A stretch of 7,083 bases of DNA, taken from positions 1 through 7,083 of the forward strand of contig SFQP01000063.1 in the NCBI GenBank assembly GCA_004562975.1, read 5' to 3'. The notes under the pieces were generated by a model that saw only the letters and a program-made list of their open reading frames with translations, was not told the DNA's origin and did not search any database. Shown in pieces: positions 6,291-7,083 of this stretch; the first letter of the stretch is position 1; every line of letters begins with the position of its first letter. Both the position numbers and the translations under genes were made by a program. This stretch comes from a bacterium. Its GTDB lineage: Bacteria; Bacteroidota; Bacteroidia; Bacteroidales; Bacteroidaceae.

Positions 6291-7083
6291 CTAATCAGTA
6301 TGACAGGCCACCTCCTCGCAGGCCACCATCTCCACGCCCTTGTACACCACGTAGACCTTGTGGAGCCGGGTCTGTCCGATGTGTGCGCCCACGTTCACCG
6401 TGTCGGCATAGCGGCACACCTGCTCGCTTGCCTGCTGTACGGCTTTCGCCACCTGTTCGTCTGTGGCCTGGCTCTTGAGGTATTTCAGCTCGACGATGTA
6501 GGAGTGTTCCATGTCGGTGAAGATTTCGTGGAGCGGGCGGAGGAAGATGTCGGCATAGCCTCCCTGGTTGTCCAGTTCGGAGATGGGGCGGTAGTAATGG
6601 CACTGGCTGGTCAGTGCCAGCGTGTAGCCATGCACGAAGGCTTCGCCCTTCTGCTGGTCGCGCTGCGAGGCGAAGGTATGGATGCTGTCGGCGATGTAGC
6701 GGAAGAACGGTTTGAAGTCGCCGTCGTATGCCATGTTCTCCTCCAGCAGACCGAGACTGTAAGTGTCGGCATCGAGATGATTGTCGTGGTAGTTGTCAAG
6801 CAAGTACTTGTAGATTTGCTCGCGCACCACCTCGTTGGGGATGACAAACTTTGGCTTTCCCCGGTGTATTCCCCCGATGGTGACGAGCCCGAAATAGTAG
6901 AGCAGGCTGACGAAGTTGTCGTTGTCGGCAATGTTCTCCGCCGGAAATCCTTCCTTCAGTTCTCCCGTCACGAAGCCCTTCGAGACGAGCGTCTGGATGA
7001 CGGAAGCGTCGTGGGCGAACTCCTTGTCCTTGCGGATGAGCATACGCAGCTTGTTGTAGTCCACGCGGATGTTCTCGTCGAGC
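6291..7083 (-). CDS. PD-(D/E)XK nuclease-domain protein, AAA-ATPase-like/DUF1703 family, N-terminus cut off by window edge
   Basis: This is the C-terminal part of a protein that continues beyond the right edge: the frame is open to 7083, with 'LDENIR' preceding a GTG at 7064 that is internal, not the start. Family members are usually about 500-550 aa with an N-terminal P-loop ATPase half, which would lie outside the window. Numbering from the GTG, residues 1-130 are a helical linker ('LVSKGFVTGELKEGFP', then 'DNFVSLLYYFGLVTI'). Residues 138-250 carry a PD-(D/E)XK nuclease fold: Glu141, Asp172 in GGYADIFLRP, Glu192 and Lys194 in YIVELKYLK, then a Gln/Ala-rich helix (210-215). The catalytic residues look intact. 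The stop is TAG at 6291-6293. The family is widespread and often multi-copy in Bacteroidetes, with no settled function; defence or mobile-DNA roles have been suggested but nothing here shows that. It appears separate from guaB, which has its own promoter. Confidence 0.85.
   Translation of the reverse strand, partial: LDENIRVDYNKLRMLIRKDKEFAHDASVIQTLVSKGFVTGELKEGFPAENIADNDNFVSLLYYFGLVTIGGIHRGKPKFVIPNEVVREQIYKYLLDNYHDNHLDADTYSLGLLEENMAYDGDFKPFFRYIADSIHTFASQRDQQKGEAFVHGYTLALTSQCHYYRPISELDNQGGYADIFLRPLHEIFTDMEHSYIVELKYLKSQATDEQVAKAVQQASEQVCRYADTVNVGAHIGQTRLHKVYVVYKGVEMVACEEVACHTD

Overview
The window looks like chromosomal DNA from a Bacteroidales bacterium, most likely Bacteroides- or Prevotella-like and fairly GC-rich. 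Four things point there. The OstA-like protein and the two parvulin proteins have the form seen in that order. The IMP dehydrogenase closely resembles Bacteroides/Prevotella GuaB. The ATPase/nuclease-type protein at the right edge belongs to a family expanded in Bacteroidetes. The guaB leader carries an exact Bacteroidetes -7 promoter box (TAnnTTTG) and no Shine-Dalgarno sequence. The genus call is inference.

All five genes lie on the minus strand, so transcription runs right to left. In that order they are: the C-terminal part of a PD-(D/E)XK nuclease-domain protein of the AAA-ATPase-like/DUF1703 family (6291-7083, cut by the right edge); a 167-bp A-rich gap with the guaB promoter; guaB (4638-6122); a periplasmic single-parvulin isomerase (3059-4486); a SurA-like two-parvulin isomerase (1510-2853); and an OstA-like/LptA-family protein (3-1391, cut by the left edge). 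The gaps inside the last four genes are 151, 205 and 118 bp. The 205-bp gap holds a long nested inverted repeat. The 118-bp gap holds a strong hairpin that fits the coding-strand RNA.

Two envelope chaperone/isomerases followed by an OstA-like protein form an outer-membrane biogenesis module: folding of outer-membrane proteins and, by family analogy, lipopolysaccharide transport. guaB supplies the first step of GMP synthesis and is probably the first gene of the transcript, because the only convincing promoter in the window lies in front of it. The nuclease-domain gene looks like a separate unit.

No RNA gene, insertion sequence, CRISPR array, phage gene or clearly new multi-gene system was seen. 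No gap exceeds 300 bp. The most unusual material is the two intergenic hairpins. Long open frames on the plus strand are antisense shadows of the real genes.
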